Shown here one piece after another: positions 8,668 to 16,761 of a stretch of 42,558 bases of DNA. The stretch spans positions 1-42,558 of the forward strand of contig JBCDLI010000017.1 in NCBI GenBank assembly GCA_038745535.1. Reading direction: 5' to 3'. This stretch comes from JBCDLI01 sp038745535 (GTDB lineage: Bacteria > Pseudomonadota > Alphaproteobacteria > Rhizobiales > Rhizobiaceae). The first letter of the stretch is position 1; each line of letters opens with the position of its first letter. The translations under genes were made by a program, and so were the position numbers. The notes beneath the pieces are model-generated. The model did no database searches. It worked only from the letters and a program-made list of their open reading frames with translations, and was not told the DNA's origin.

Positions 8668-10488
8668 TCATGCTGTTTGAGCAAGCGCCTGTTCGCGCGC
8701 CATTTCCGCTTGCAACCATTCTTCTTCTTTTGCAGCAAGCGTTTCCTGCTTCTCGGTAAGCGCTTTTGACAGGCGCGAAAACGTATCGGGATCGCTTGTA
8801 AAAAGTTTCGGATCAGAAAGTTCCGCGCTCAGTTTCTCGATATCGCCGTTTAACGCATCGATTTCACCGGGCAGCGTCTCAAGCGCGTATTTAACTTTGT
8901 AGGAAAGCTTAGAGCCCGACTTCGGCTTTTCTGCCTTCGGCGCGTCTCCTTTTTTGGAAGTCTCTTTGGCGCGCTTTGCTTTGTCAGTGTGGCCGCGCTG
9001 GGCGACCATATCGGCGTAACCGCCAGCATAAGTCATCCAATGGCCGGGTCGTTCGACATCTGGCGCAATGGTTGCCGTCGCCGTTCTGTCGATGAAATCA
9101 CGGTCGTGACTGACCAAAAGCACGGTGCCATCGTAGTCGGCCACCAGTTCCTGCAGCACGTCGAGCGTTTCCATGTCGAGGTCGTTTGTCGGTTCGTCGA
9201 GCACCAGCAAGTTTGACGGCTTCGTCATCAACTTCGCGAGGATGAGCCGCGCCTTCTCCCCACCGGACAGTTCCGATACAGGCATGCGCGCCTGCTCCGG
9301 ATTGAACACAAAGTCCTTTAAATAGGCGGTCACGTGACGTTGAACCCCGTTCACGAGAAGCGTTTGACCGCGCCCGTCAGTAAGGTACTCCTCAACGCTT
9401 TGGTCATCGGCAAACTGGTCCCGCCGTTGATCGAGCTTGGCATGTTCGACATTTGCGCCAATGCGGATCGCGCCACCGTCAGGCGCCAGAGTACCGAGCA
9501 ACATGTTGACGAGAGTGGTCTTCCCCGACCCATTCGGGCCCACAATCGCGACGCGGTCGCCGCGGTTTATGCGCAAAGAGAAATCCCGAACCAGATGACG
9601 ATCGCCAAAAGCTTTCGACAGGCCTTTGGCCTCAATCACCAACTTGCCGCTCTTCTCACCGTCACCACTGGTGATCTTCGCAGCACCTTGGGGCGCTTCA
9701 CGGTCACGATAGGCTTCACGCAACTTGGCGAGTTCACCGAGGCGGCGAATGTTACGCTTGCGCCTGCCGGAAACGCCGTGGGTAACCCAGTGCTCTTCGC
9801 GTACGATCTTACGCTTGAGCTTGTGATGGTCGCGCTCTTCCTCCTCTAAGAGTTTTTCGCGCCAACCATCGAACTTCGCAAAGCCCTGATCGTGCCGCAG
9901 CAACTGACCACGATCCAGCCAAAGGCACGTGTTGGTCGTGTTTTCCAAAAACCGCCGATCGTGGGAAATGAGCAGAAACGCGCTTCGCGTCCGCCGCAGA
10001 AAACTCTCCAGCCACTCGATCATCGGAAGGTCGAGATGGTTGGTCGGCTCGTCGAGAAGAAGGATGTCAGGTTCTAAACCAAGCGTCTTTGCAATCACGA
10101 TCCGCCGTTGTTCGCCGCCGGAAAGGGTTGCCGGGTCCGCACTCAAATCCATGCCGAACTCATCCAGCACGGCAATCGATTTGTTGACGTCATCAAATTC
10201 GCTGAGATCGGCCTCGAGATAGCCCGAGATCGTATCGTGACCGGAGAAGTCTGGAGATTGTGGCAGGTAACCGAGTGTTGTGCCACGCGTCGCCGTGATC
10301 GAGCCCCGGTCGGGCTCATGCTGACCCGCGAGAAGCCTTAAAAGAGTGGATTTACCAGACCCGTTTCGCCCGATCAGGGCAATGCGATCACCGGGCCGGA
10401 TGGAAAAGGAGGCATCACGCAGGATATCCTGCGTGCCAAATGAAAGCGATAGACTTTCGGTTTGCAGAAGCGGGGGTGATTTGCTCAT
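8668..10488 (-). CDS. uup: ABC-F family ATPase, Uup type
   Basis: This is a 606-residue soluble protein with two ABC ATPase domains and no membrane segment, hence ABC-F rather than a transporter. In the first domain Walker A (GRNGSGKST) is at 40-48, the signature LSGGEQ at 122-127 and Walker B ILLLDEPTNHLD from 142. In the second domain GPNGSGKTT is at 317-325, LSGGEK from 407 and LLVLDEPTNDLD from 427. The linker (about 210-250) is charged. The C-terminal ~80 residues are a Lys/Glu-rich coiled coil, as in Uup, which binds branched DNA and/or the ribosome. Ribosome-associated EttA-like roles are the alternative. The length and tail favour Uup. Confidence 0.9.
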   Translation of the reverse strand: MSKSPPLLQTESLSLSFGTQDILRDASFSIRPGDRIALIGRNGSGKSTLLRLLAGQHEPDRGSITATRGTTLGYLPQSPDFSGHDTISGYLEADLSEFDDVNKSIAVLDEFGMDLSADPATLSGGEQRRIVIAKTLGLEPDILLLDEPTNHLDLPMIEWLESFLRRTRSAFLLISHDRRFLENTTNTCLWLDRGQLLRHDQGFAKFDGWREKLLEEEERDHHKLKRKIVREEHWVTHGVSGRRKRNIRRLGELAKLREAYRDREAPQGAAKITSGDGEKSGKLVIEAKGLSKAFGDRHLVRDFSLRINRGDRVAIVGPNGSGKTTLVNMLLGTLAPDGGAIRIGANVEHAKLDQRRDQFADDQSVEEYLTDGRGQTLLVNGVQRHVTAYLKDFVFNPEQARMPVSELSGGEKARLILAKLMTKPSNLLVLDEPTNDLDMETLDVLQELVADYDGTVLLVSHDRDFIDRTATATIAPDVERPGHWMTYAGGYADMVAQRGHTDKAKRAKETSKKGDAPKAEKPKSGSKLSYKVKYALETLPGEIDALNGDIEKLSAELSDPKLFTSDPDTFSRLSKALTEKQETLAAKEEEWLQAEMAREQALAQTA

Positions 10489-10510
10489 CCCCGCCCCATA
10501 GCGGAGATGA

Positions 10511-10527
10511 AAGGTTCGATGAACCTT
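10511..10527. terminator. Short hairpin between lipoprotein gene and uup
   Basis: A perfect 7-bp stem AAGGTTC / GAACCTT with loop GAT lies just after the lipoprotein stop codon and 22 bp before the uup start. The uridine tract is short on the minus strand (TTTC) and better on the plus strand (CTTTT). It may attenuate the lipoprotein transcript, but the evidence is weak. Confidence 0.35.
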
Positions 10528-10530
10528 CTT

Positions 10531-10791
10531 TTAGCGAGGACAGGCCGCAATGTAGGTGGAGCCATCATTTGCACGGTAGCGGCAGTTACCATTGGAAAGT
10601 CTACCGATAACGAAGCCAGATGCGCCGCCAATGGCAGCACCAACCGCGGCGCTTTCCACATTACCGCCGATAACTGCACCGGCAACGGCGCCGGTCGCTG
10701 CGCCAGCAGTTGCGGTTTGTTCTGCCGTTGTACAGGCGCCAAGGCTTACAGTCATGGCGATAGCTGACACGAGCGCGAGTGATCTTTTCAT
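10531..10791 (-). CDS. Glycine-zipper lipoprotein
   Basis: This is an 86-residue secreted lipoprotein. The start is ATG 10791, with CGGAGA about 7 nt upstream. A longer frame to 10857 lacks support. The N-terminus MKRSLALV is a signal peptide ending in lipobox LGAC with lipidated Cys20. The middle (about residues 29-67) is a glycine-zipper segment of Gly/Ala repeats (GAATGAVAGAVIGG, AAVGAAIGGASGFVIG) of the kind found in small outer-membrane or periplasmic lipoproteins (YMGG-like/OmpA-linked). The C-terminus contains two Cys residues (NCRYR...AACPR) that could form a disulfide. The function is unknown, with a structural envelope role likely. It lies between thiN and uup on the same strand. 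Confidence 0.85.
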   Translation of the reverse strand: MKRSLALVSAIAMTVSLGACTTAEQTATAGAATGAVAGAVIGGNVESAAVGAAIGGASGFVIGRLSNGNCRYRANDGSTYIAACPR

Positions 10792-10819
10792 GATAGTCTC
10801 CGAGTGATTGATAAGCTCA

Positions 10820-11476
10820 TCAACGCAAATTGACGATGAGCGTTCCCAAGCCAGCATGCAAATGCAGCCTTAACTGGGCATGAACGACATTTGACAGCGT
10901 AATGGTGGACCCAAAAGGAATATCGCGTTCATCAAGCGGCCACCGAGCGCCCTCAATCGTCAGCGCTTTAAGAGCCGATAAAGCGACAATCGAGAAACTT
11001 GTACCGGGTGGAAAATCGAATTGAGAACTCACGCCTGCGGTGAGCGGGTGATATTCCCGACTGCCATCACTCCCCCAAACGCGGCACACAGAATTATTGC
11101 GCGCCATGACTTGGGTGAGGTTGAACACGAAGTGCTCCGGTCGCGAAGCGCCAAATAGGCCGCAGATGATAAGGTCTTCTGCGCCACCTTTCATCGCTTG
11201 TTCAATGGCAAGCTCGCTGTCGCCAGCGTCCTTCTCGGCGGGAAATTCCAGTTTCGGGACGCGACGGTAATGCTCTAGCAAGTCCGCATCCGTTGAATCG
11301 AAGTCACCAACCCAAAGATCAGGTTCGACGCCAAGATCCGATGCATGGCGAATACCGCCGTCGGCAGCGATGACCTTTCGTCCTTCAAGGTGATCGCAAA
11401 GGGTCTGCGTGGGGGATAGGTCTCCGTTGAGCAAGACCGCCCATTTTTTGTGACTGATTTTCTTCGATTCACCCAA
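10820..11476 (-). CDS. thiN: Thiamine pyrophosphokinase
   Basis: This enzyme transfers pyrophosphate from ATP to thiamine, giving the cofactor TPP. Family features are LLNGDL at the N-terminus, VIAADGGIRHASDLGVEPDLWVGDFDS, the acidic KDAGDSELAIEQAMKGG, and a C-terminal beta-rich part ending in STITLSNVVHAQLRLHLHAGLGTLIVNLR. The open frame extends to 11749, but that stretch is antisense to the TPP riboswitch and has no family similarity. The best start is TTG at 11476, with AAGGGA about 8 nt upstream, giving 218 residues, the normal size. It is divergent from the thiamine importer thiBPQ, so import and activation sit side by side. Confidence 0.9.
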   Translation of the reverse strand: MGESKKISHKKWAVLLNGDLSPTQTLCDHLEGRKVIAADGGIRHASDLGVEPDLWVGDFDSTDADLLEHYRRVPKLEFPAEKDAGDSELAIEQAMKGGAEDLIICGLFGASRPEHFVFNLTQVMARNNSVCRVWGSDGSREYHPLTAGVSSQFDFPPGTSFSIVALSALKALTIEGARWPLDERDIPFGSTITLSNVVHAQLRLHLHAGLGTLIVNLR

Positions 11477-11573
11477 TGCATCTTCCCTTAAATTGGTGAG
11501 GCGGCCGCTGGTCCGGTGCCACAATCCGGTTTCACTTGATAGAGGTGGAAAACCACCGTAAATCACCCGTGTT

Positions 11574-11658
11574 CTAACGGGGTGCCCGTCGCTGCGGGCT
11601 GAGAGGCTCTGCCAACCCGTCGAACCTGACCCGGTTAATACCGGCGTAGGGATTAGAC
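11574..11658 (+). ncRNA. TPP riboswitch (THI element)
   Basis: Conserved THI-box blocks occur in order. They are CGGGGTGCCC at the 5' arm, GGGCTGAGAGG (the CUGAGA pyrimidine-sensing loop), then GAACCTGA, then the pyrophosphate-sensing GGTTAATACCGGCGTAGGGA. The 5' and 3' ends can close helix P1. It lies 73 bp upstream of the thiB start on the same strand. TPP binding normally reduces expression of the downstream gene, and here that would give feedback on thiamine import. Confidence 0.97.
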
Positions 11659-11730
11659 GCTTGATTTTTGCTATCGCAAAAATCCGCCAATTTTCCACGC
11701 CGGGCATGAAAACAAATGGAGGCGTGACCG
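11641..11730 (+). promoter_or_regulatory. TPP riboswitch expression platform with alternative stems over the thiB ribosome-binding site
   Basis: Three elements stand out. The thiB ribosome-binding site GGAGG (11718-11722) overlaps GGCGTG (11721-11726). The upstream CACGCC (11696-11701) is its exact complement, giving a 6-bp masking stem. The same region, ACGCCGG (11697-11703), is also an exact 7-bp complement of CCGGCGT (11641-11647), which lies inside the conserved 3' half of the aptamer. TPP-bound folding would free the masking strand, and TPP-free RNA would capture it. A separate hairpin GATTTTTGC-TATC-GCAAAAATC (11663-11684) lies between and lacks a good U tract. The pairing is seen in the sequence. 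The switching is inference. Confidence 0.6.
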
Positions 11731-12756
11731 ATGTTACCCAAACTGTCACTCAAATTTTCATCCCGCACACCCGCTATTCTCACCGCCCTTTTGGCGTCGA
11801 CTGTGATTGCCACCGCCGAGGGCAAGCTCACGGTCTACACCTATGAGAGCTTTAATTCCGATTGGGGTCCCGGCCCGAAGGTGGAAGAAGCTTTTGAAGC
11901 GCAATGTGAATGTGATCTTGAGTTCATTTCCGCAGCTGATGGTGTCGCACTCCTCAATCGCCTTCGGCTTGAGGGCGGAAACACCGGCGCCGACATCGTT
12001 TTAGGCATCGACACAAACCTGATGGCAGAAGCTGCTGCGAGCGGCTTTTTCGCACCGCATGAGCTAGAAGTCTCAGACCGCTACACAATACCGGGCGGTT
12101 TCATTGACGACACCTTTGTTGCCTTCGATTACGGTTATTTTGCTGTGATCTACGACACCGATGAGATCGAAACCCCGCCTTCGAGCATGGCGGAACTTTT
12201 GTCAGGCGATCCCGAAGTGAAAATCGCCATCCAAGACCCGCGGACATCGACGCCCGGTCTGGGCCTCATGCTGTGGCTAAAAGAGATTTACGGCGACGAT
12301 GCGCCTGCAGCCTATGAAAAACTTGCAGAGCGCACACTCACGGTCACGCCGGGTTGGTCGGAGGCTTACGGTCTCTTCACCGACGGCGAAGTGCCCATGG
12401 TACTGTCCTACACAACGTCACCGGCCTACCACATGATCGCCGAGGAGACCGACCGCTATCAGGCAGCGGCCTTTGAAGAAGGTCACTACATGCAGATCGA
12501 ATTGGCCGGGAAAACGACAAAAGGCGCCGACAATCCGCTCGCAGCCGAATTTCTTGATTTTGTCACCAGCCCATCGTTCCAATCAATAATTCCAGAAACC
12601 AACTGGATGCTTCCGGCCGCTGCGAACGGTGTTGATCTAAATCCAACCTTCGACAAACTCGTGACGCCCGAAAAGTCGCTTCTGATGGATTCAGAAGTCG
12701 TTGCGGAGAACCGCAAGGAGTGGATCAACGAATGGCTTGAAGCCTCCACCAAGTGA
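11731..12756 (+). CDS. thiB: Thiamine ABC transporter, substrate-binding protein
   Basis: This is a 341-residue periplasmic thiamine/TPP-binding protein. The N-terminus has a basic region and hydrophobic core (LKFSSRTPAILTALLASTVIATA), consistent with a Sec signal cleaved near residue 30. The mature protein opens with KLTVYTYESFNSDWGPGPKVEEAFE, the ThiB pattern. Other family stretches are ADGVALLNRLRLEGGNTGADIVLGIDTNL and the C-terminal NWMLPA. The ATG has GGAGGC 8 nt upstream. The gene follows the TPP riboswitch and its stop overlaps the start of thiP by four bases, so the thiBPQ genes are translationally coupled. Confidence 0.95.
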   Translation: MLPKLSLKFSSRTPAILTALLASTVIATAEGKLTVYTYESFNSDWGPGPKVEEAFEAQCECDLEFISAADGVALLNRLRLEGGNTGADIVLGIDTNLMAEAAASGFFAPHELEVSDRYTIPGGFIDDTFVAFDYGYFAVIYDTDEIETPPSSMAELLSGDPEVKIAIQDPRTSTPGLGLMLWLKEIYGDDAPAAYEKLAERTLTVTPGWSEAYGLFTDGEVPMVLSYTTSPAYHMIAEETDRYQAAAFEEGHYMQIELAGKTTKGADNPLAAEFLDFVTSPSFQSIIPETNWMLPAAANGVDLNPTFDKLVTPEKSLLMDSEVVAENRKEWINEWLEASTK

Positions 12757-14414
12757 GCGGAAACGCTTCCCTCGGTTTGGGTAAAATCAAATTCGGGAAC
12801 GCAACAGATGTTGCGCTCCCCTGGCCGGCCCTCGTAGTTCTCATTTCCGGGTTGGCGCTGGTGCTTGGCGCGTTTATTCCGGTTGTCCATTTCGCTGCAG
12901 CGAGCGATGATGTTGGTTCCAGCCTGGTCGAAGCAATCGCCGATCCGGTTATTTGGCGCGCACTTAGATTTACCCTCTGGCAAGCGTCTCTATCGACTAT
13001 CCTCAGCGTGGTGTTCGCCGTGCCTGTCGCGCTCTTCATGCATGACCGCGGCAACTTCGCGGGCAAAAGGCTGATCCTACAGCTTTTCTCGATCCCGCTC
13101 GCGCTTCCTCAGATTGTAGCGGTACTAGCCATCGTCGGGCTTTACGGTCGAAACGGTTGGATAACGGGACTACTGCAAGGCCTCGGCCTTCCCAACTTCA
13201 CACTCTTCGGGCTCACAGGGATTTTGCTTGCCCATGTGTTCTTCAACATGCCGCTGGTGGTTCGCGTGATGATGTTAGCCCTCGAACGCCAGCCCGCCGA
13301 ATATGCAAAGATCGCCGCCATGAATGCCATGCCTTGGCAGTCACGAGCGCGGTTTTTGCACTGGCCTATGGCAAGAGCCGCATGCGCACAGGCGGCAATC
13401 CTGGTCTTTATGCTGTGCGTGACATCGTTCACCGTGGTGCTGACGCTCGGAGGCGGGCCGCGAGCGACAACGCTCGAAGTTGCCATTTATCATGCGTTGA
13501 CCTTCGATTTTAACCTCGCCCGCGCGACAGCTTTGATCGCGCTGCAAGTGACAGTGACGGCTTCTATCGCAATTTTAATCTCGCGGTTCGGGCGCGAAAC
13601 TGACACCGGGAGCACGCTTTTCGCGCCAGACAGTGTCGGTGTCGGCGGAGGGGCAAAAATCGACGCCTTCGCCTATGCCATTTTATTCATGCCGGTCATG
13701 TTCGTCGCGCTGCCATTTGCCAACATCGTTGCCAAAGGCGTGACACCGGAAACGTTGAACGTACTCACGAAGCCAGCCACGGTGGATGCGCTTATCACCA
13801 GCGTCAGCCTTGCATCTTGTTCGGCGGTGCTGACGACGCTCGCCGCATTTGCGCTCGGCCACGGGATTTGCAGGCTGGCGGCGCAAAGGCGTTTCGTCGG
13901 GGATGCGACCATCGTGGAGAAATTTTTACTCAATTCGACCGCGGCAGTGTTGGTTCTGCCACCAATCGTGCTCGCCGCGGGCTGGTTTATCCTTTTTCGC
14001 AGCTTCACCAATCCATTTCAGTTTGGCGCAGTGGTCATCGTTGCAATCAACACCCTCATGGCCTTGCCATTCGCTGCACGGCTCATGGTGCCATCCATGC
14101 TCACCGAAGCACGACGAACAGACAGATTATCCCGCCAACTCGGCATAACTGGCATCTCGAAACTGCGGATTGTCGACCTTCCTCTGTTGCGTAAACCACT
14201 GCTCGCTGCGTTCTCGTTTGCAGCAGCGCTATCGCTTGGCGACGTAAGCGTCATCGCGCTTTACGGCTCGCAGGATTTGATCACCCTGCCATCGCTCATC
14301 CTCGCCAAGATGGGCAGCTACCGGTCCGATGAGGCGCATATCCTCGCCTTTATCCTCTGCGTCTTGACTGCTGCAATCATGATCGTCGGTGACCGGCAAC
14401 GGAGAGCAGCGTGA
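12753..14414 (+). CDS. thiP: Thiamine ABC transporter, permease
   Basis: This 553-residue double-length permease is typical of ThiP, with about twelve membrane helices and two copies of the binding-protein-dependent permease core. Each copy contains an EAA-like cytoplasmic loop: EYAKIAAMNAMPWQSRARFLHWPMARAA in the first half, and RRTDRLSRQLGITGISKLRIVDLPLLRKP in the second. It probably starts at GTG 12753, overlapping the thiB stop as GTGA. There is no separate ribosome-binding site, which suggests coupling. It ends overlapping thiQ by four bases in the same way. It forms the inner-membrane channel with ThiQ and receives thiamine from ThiB. Confidence 0.94.
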   Translation: MSGNASLGLGKIKFGNATDVALPWPALVVLISGLALVLGAFIPVVHFAAASDDVGSSLVEAIADPVIWRALRFTLWQASLSTILSVVFAVPVALFMHDRGNFAGKRLILQLFSIPLALPQIVAVLAIVGLYGRNGWITGLLQGLGLPNFTLFGLTGILLAHVFFNMPLVVRVMMLALERQPAEYAKIAAMNAMPWQSRARFLHWPMARAACAQAAILVFMLCVTSFTVVLTLGGGPRATTLEVAIYHALTFDFNLARATALIALQVTVTASIAILISRFGRETDTGSTLFAPDSVGVGGGAKIDAFAYAILFMPVMFVALPFANIVAKGVTPETLNVLTKPATVDALITSVSLASCSAVLTTLAAFALGHGICRLAAQRRFVGDATIVEKFLLNSTAAVLVLPPIVLAAGWFILFRSFTNPFQFGAVVIVAINTLMALPFAARLMVPSMLTEARRTDRLSRQLGITGISKLRIVDLPLLRKPLLAAFSFAAALSLGDVSVIALYGSQDLITLPSLILAKMGSYRSDEAHILAFILCVLTAAIMIVGDRQRRAA

Positions 14415-15169
14415 CGGAACCCCAATTCGGGCTTGAACTGGATAAGGTCACCTTCAGCTATGGCGGTGACGAGGAATTTGCGTTCGATACAAAGATCAAA
14501 CGCGGTGATCTCATCGCGGTCATGGGGGCGAGCGGTTCGGGTAAATCCACCTTCTTTTCGCTTGTTTCGGGCTTTGAGTTGCCGCGCTCAGGCGCGATCC
14601 GGATTGACGGAACGGACGTGACAAGCACCGATGTCTCAAAGCGTCCCATTACCATGGTCTTTCAGGAAAATAACCTGTTTTCCCACCTCACGGTTCAGCA
14701 AAATATCGGCCTTGGCATCGCACCAAACCTAAGTTTGACAAACGAGCACGAGGCGAAAATCGAGCAAGCGGCAATACGAACGGACATTACAGAATATCTA
14801 TTAAGGCTCCCTGCTGAACTCTCCGGTGGTCAACGACAGCGGGTAGCGCTCGCACGGGCTTTGGTGCGTGAACGGCCCCTCCTGCTCCTCGATGAAGCAT
14901 TCGCGTCCCTTGGACCGGGGCTGCGAAACGAGATGCTCGATCTCACCCGCGAACTTCATCTCGAGCGCGAACAAACAACTCTGATGATTACCCATTTCCC
15001 CGATGAGGCGGCGCGCATTGCCGACAAAATTCTCTTCGTCTATAAGGGCAAAGTCGCCACACTGGCACCAACTGCGGAACTCCTATCCGGTGCGAACAAA
15101 CATACGCCGTTCGGCAAGTATTTGAGAACACAGACACTTAGACGTAACAACGGGGCGGACAGTGCCTGA
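14411..15169 (+). CDS. thiQ: Thiamine ABC transporter, ATP-binding protein
   Basis: This 252-residue ATPase drives the ThiBPQ importer. Walker A GASGSGKST is near residue 38, the Q-loop is MVFQENNLFSHLTV, the signature LSGGQRQRVALARAL is followed by Walker B LLLLDEAFASLGP, and the switch His is in LMITHFPDEA. The Walker B Glu is followed by AF rather than PF, as usual in ThiQ. The start is GTG 14411, overlapping the end of thiP, with GGAGAGC a few bases upstream. No terminator is evident in the 80 bp before the next gene, so read-through into the M48 protease gene is possible. Confidence 0.94.
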   Translation: MTEPQFGLELDKVTFSYGGDEEFAFDTKIKRGDLIAVMGASGSGKSTFFSLVSGFELPRSGAIRIDGTDVTSTDVSKRPITMVFQENNLFSHLTVQQNIGLGIAPNLSLTNEHEAKIEQAAIRTDITEYLLRLPAELSGGQRQRVALARALVRERPLLLLDEAFASLGPGLRNEMLDLTRELHLEREQTTLMITHFPDEAARIADKILFVYKGKVATLAPTAELLSGANKHTPFGKYLRTQTLRRNNGADSA

Positions 15170-15249
15170 GGCCTGGCGGCCCGAAAGCAGATCAAAACGG
15201 CGCCGCAATTCTGCTTTTACCTCTCACCAAATGCGGTTACAGCCGCACA

Positions 15250-16746
15250 ATGGCATGGGGCTTCGACATTACCGGTTCCTTCTGGAAAACGCTCCGTATC
15301 GGCGCGTCGTTAACAGCTATCGCTGCCCTTGCTTCTTGCCAGTCGTTTTCTGACCTTGGCTTGGATGAGGCCGATCTGCGCCCCTCTTCCCGGCCCGTTA
15401 CCGTCGACAATGTTAGGTCTGGGAGACTGGCTCGAATTGGCGCGGCTCAGCACCCACGAATTCTTGCAAGCTACGGCGGTGAATACCAAAATCCAAAGCT
15501 GGAGCGGATGGTAGCAGGCATCGTAGGCCGCCTCGTTACAGTGTCCGATAACCCGTCACAAACCTATCAAGTGTCGATTTTAAACACACCGCTCGTAAAC
15601 GCATTCGCGCTTCCCGGCGGTTATTTATATGTGTCACGTGGACTGCTCGCGCTGGCAAGCGACAGCGATGAGCTCGCGGCAGTCATCGCCCATGAAATGG
15701 CCCATGTGACCGCAAATCACGGTATCGAGAGACAACGGCGCGAAGAAGAGGCGGGCCTGGCAAACCGTGTTGTTACCGATGTGTTAAGCCAAAGCGATCG
15801 CGGGCGGCTCGCGCTCATTCGCAACCAAATTGACCTCGCACGTTTCTCCCGAATTCAGGAGCTGGAGGCTGATGCGATAGGCATCGCTGCCATGGGTGAA
15901 GCGGGATTTGACCCCTATGCCGCGGCGGATTTTCAGCGGAAAATGGCCGCCTATGGCGCGCTTACCGCGCGATCAAGCGGCAGCGGGACACTGGATTTTC
16001 TCTCTACTCACCCGTCCACGCCGCAGCGTATTGAGCTTGCGCTAGGCCATGCGAGAAAATTCGGGAGCAGAGAAACTGCACCAGCGCGTTCCAAGATGAC
16101 GTACTTAAGCGGCATTGATGGCATGCTGTTTGGCGACGCGGCAGATGAAGGCTTCCTACGCGGACAGGTTTATGCTCACAAAACGCTTGGCATCCGCATT
16201 GAGTTTCCGAACGGATTTGAGGTCGAGAACCGCCCCGATGCGGTTCTTGCATCGAGGCAACGCGACGGAGCAGCCATCCGGTTTGACGGTGTGGACCTAC
16301 AAGCTGGGACCGCGCTCTCAAATTACCTCGCTAGCGGTTGGGTAGAGGGTCTCGACCCCACCTCAATCCGAACAACCACGACAAACGGTCTTGAGGCCGC
16401 GAATGCGCGTGCTGCGGTTGGAACCTGGAAATTTGATATCACCGTTTTTCGGGTGGGCAGCAGGGCTTATCGCGTCTTAATCGCTGTGCCCGCATCGGGC
16501 GTGAATATCGACCAATTGGCGGAAGACGTGAGGAGTAACTTCCGCACCTTGAGCGCTCAAGAGAGCGCTTCGTTGAGGCCACTTCGGGTCAGGACGGTTC
16601 GTGCCAACGCAGGCGATACCGTTTTGCAATTGTCTGCCGCCATGGAAGGCATCGACAGCCCCTCACGGTTTTTCCGGGCTATAAACGGTCTGGGAACAAC
16701 AGATAGCATAGAGCCCAGCGATACTTACAAAATCGTCGCCCAGTGA
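15250..16746 (+). CDS. M48 family metalloprotease, predicted lipoprotein
   Basis: This is a 498-residue envelope protease. An N-terminal hydrophobic stretch ends in lipobox LASC with Cys30, so the protein is probably lipid-anchored in the periplasm. The zinc-binding HEMAH is at 148-152 and the third ligand lies in QELEADAIGI (Glu206). STHPSTPQRI follows, as in BepA/YcaL-type M48 proteins. The C-terminal third is not protease. Its last ~55 residues (VRANAGDTVLQLSAAMEG...INGL...DTYKIVAQ) resemble a peptidoglycan-binding LysM-like fold, although that call is tentative. BepA relatives degrade misassembled outer-membrane proteins. It converges on rpoH with 15 bp between stops. Confidence 0.9.
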   Translation: MAWGFDITGSFWKTLRIGASLTAIAALASCQSFSDLGLDEADLRPSSRPVTVDNVRSGRLARIGAAQHPRILASYGGEYQNPKLERMVAGIVGRLVTVSDNPSQTYQVSILNTPLVNAFALPGGYLYVSRGLLALASDSDELAAVIAHEMAHVTANHGIERQRREEEAGLANRVVTDVLSQSDRGRLALIRNQIDLARFSRIQELEADAIGIAAMGEAGFDPYAAADFQRKMAAYGALTARSSGSGTLDFLSTHPSTPQRIELALGHARKFGSRETAPARSKMTYLSGIDGMLFGDAADEGFLRGQVYAHKTLGIRIEFPNGFEVENRPDAVLASRQRDGAAIRFDGVDLQAGTALSNYLASGWVEGLDPTSIRTTTTNGLEAANARAAVGTWKFDITVFRVGSRAYRVLIAVPASGVNIDQLAEDVRSNFRTLSAQESASLRPLRVRTVRANAGDTVLQLSAAMEGIDSPSRFFRAINGLGTTDSIEPSDTYKIVAQ

Positions 16747-16761
16747 TTTGTCGTCACATGA

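Noticed and set aside
11477..11749. N-terminal extension of thiamine pyrophosphokinase through the TPP riboswitch
   Set aside because: The extra 91 codons are antisense to the conserved aptamer and unlike any kinase N-terminus. TTG 11476 with AAGGGA gives the normal length.
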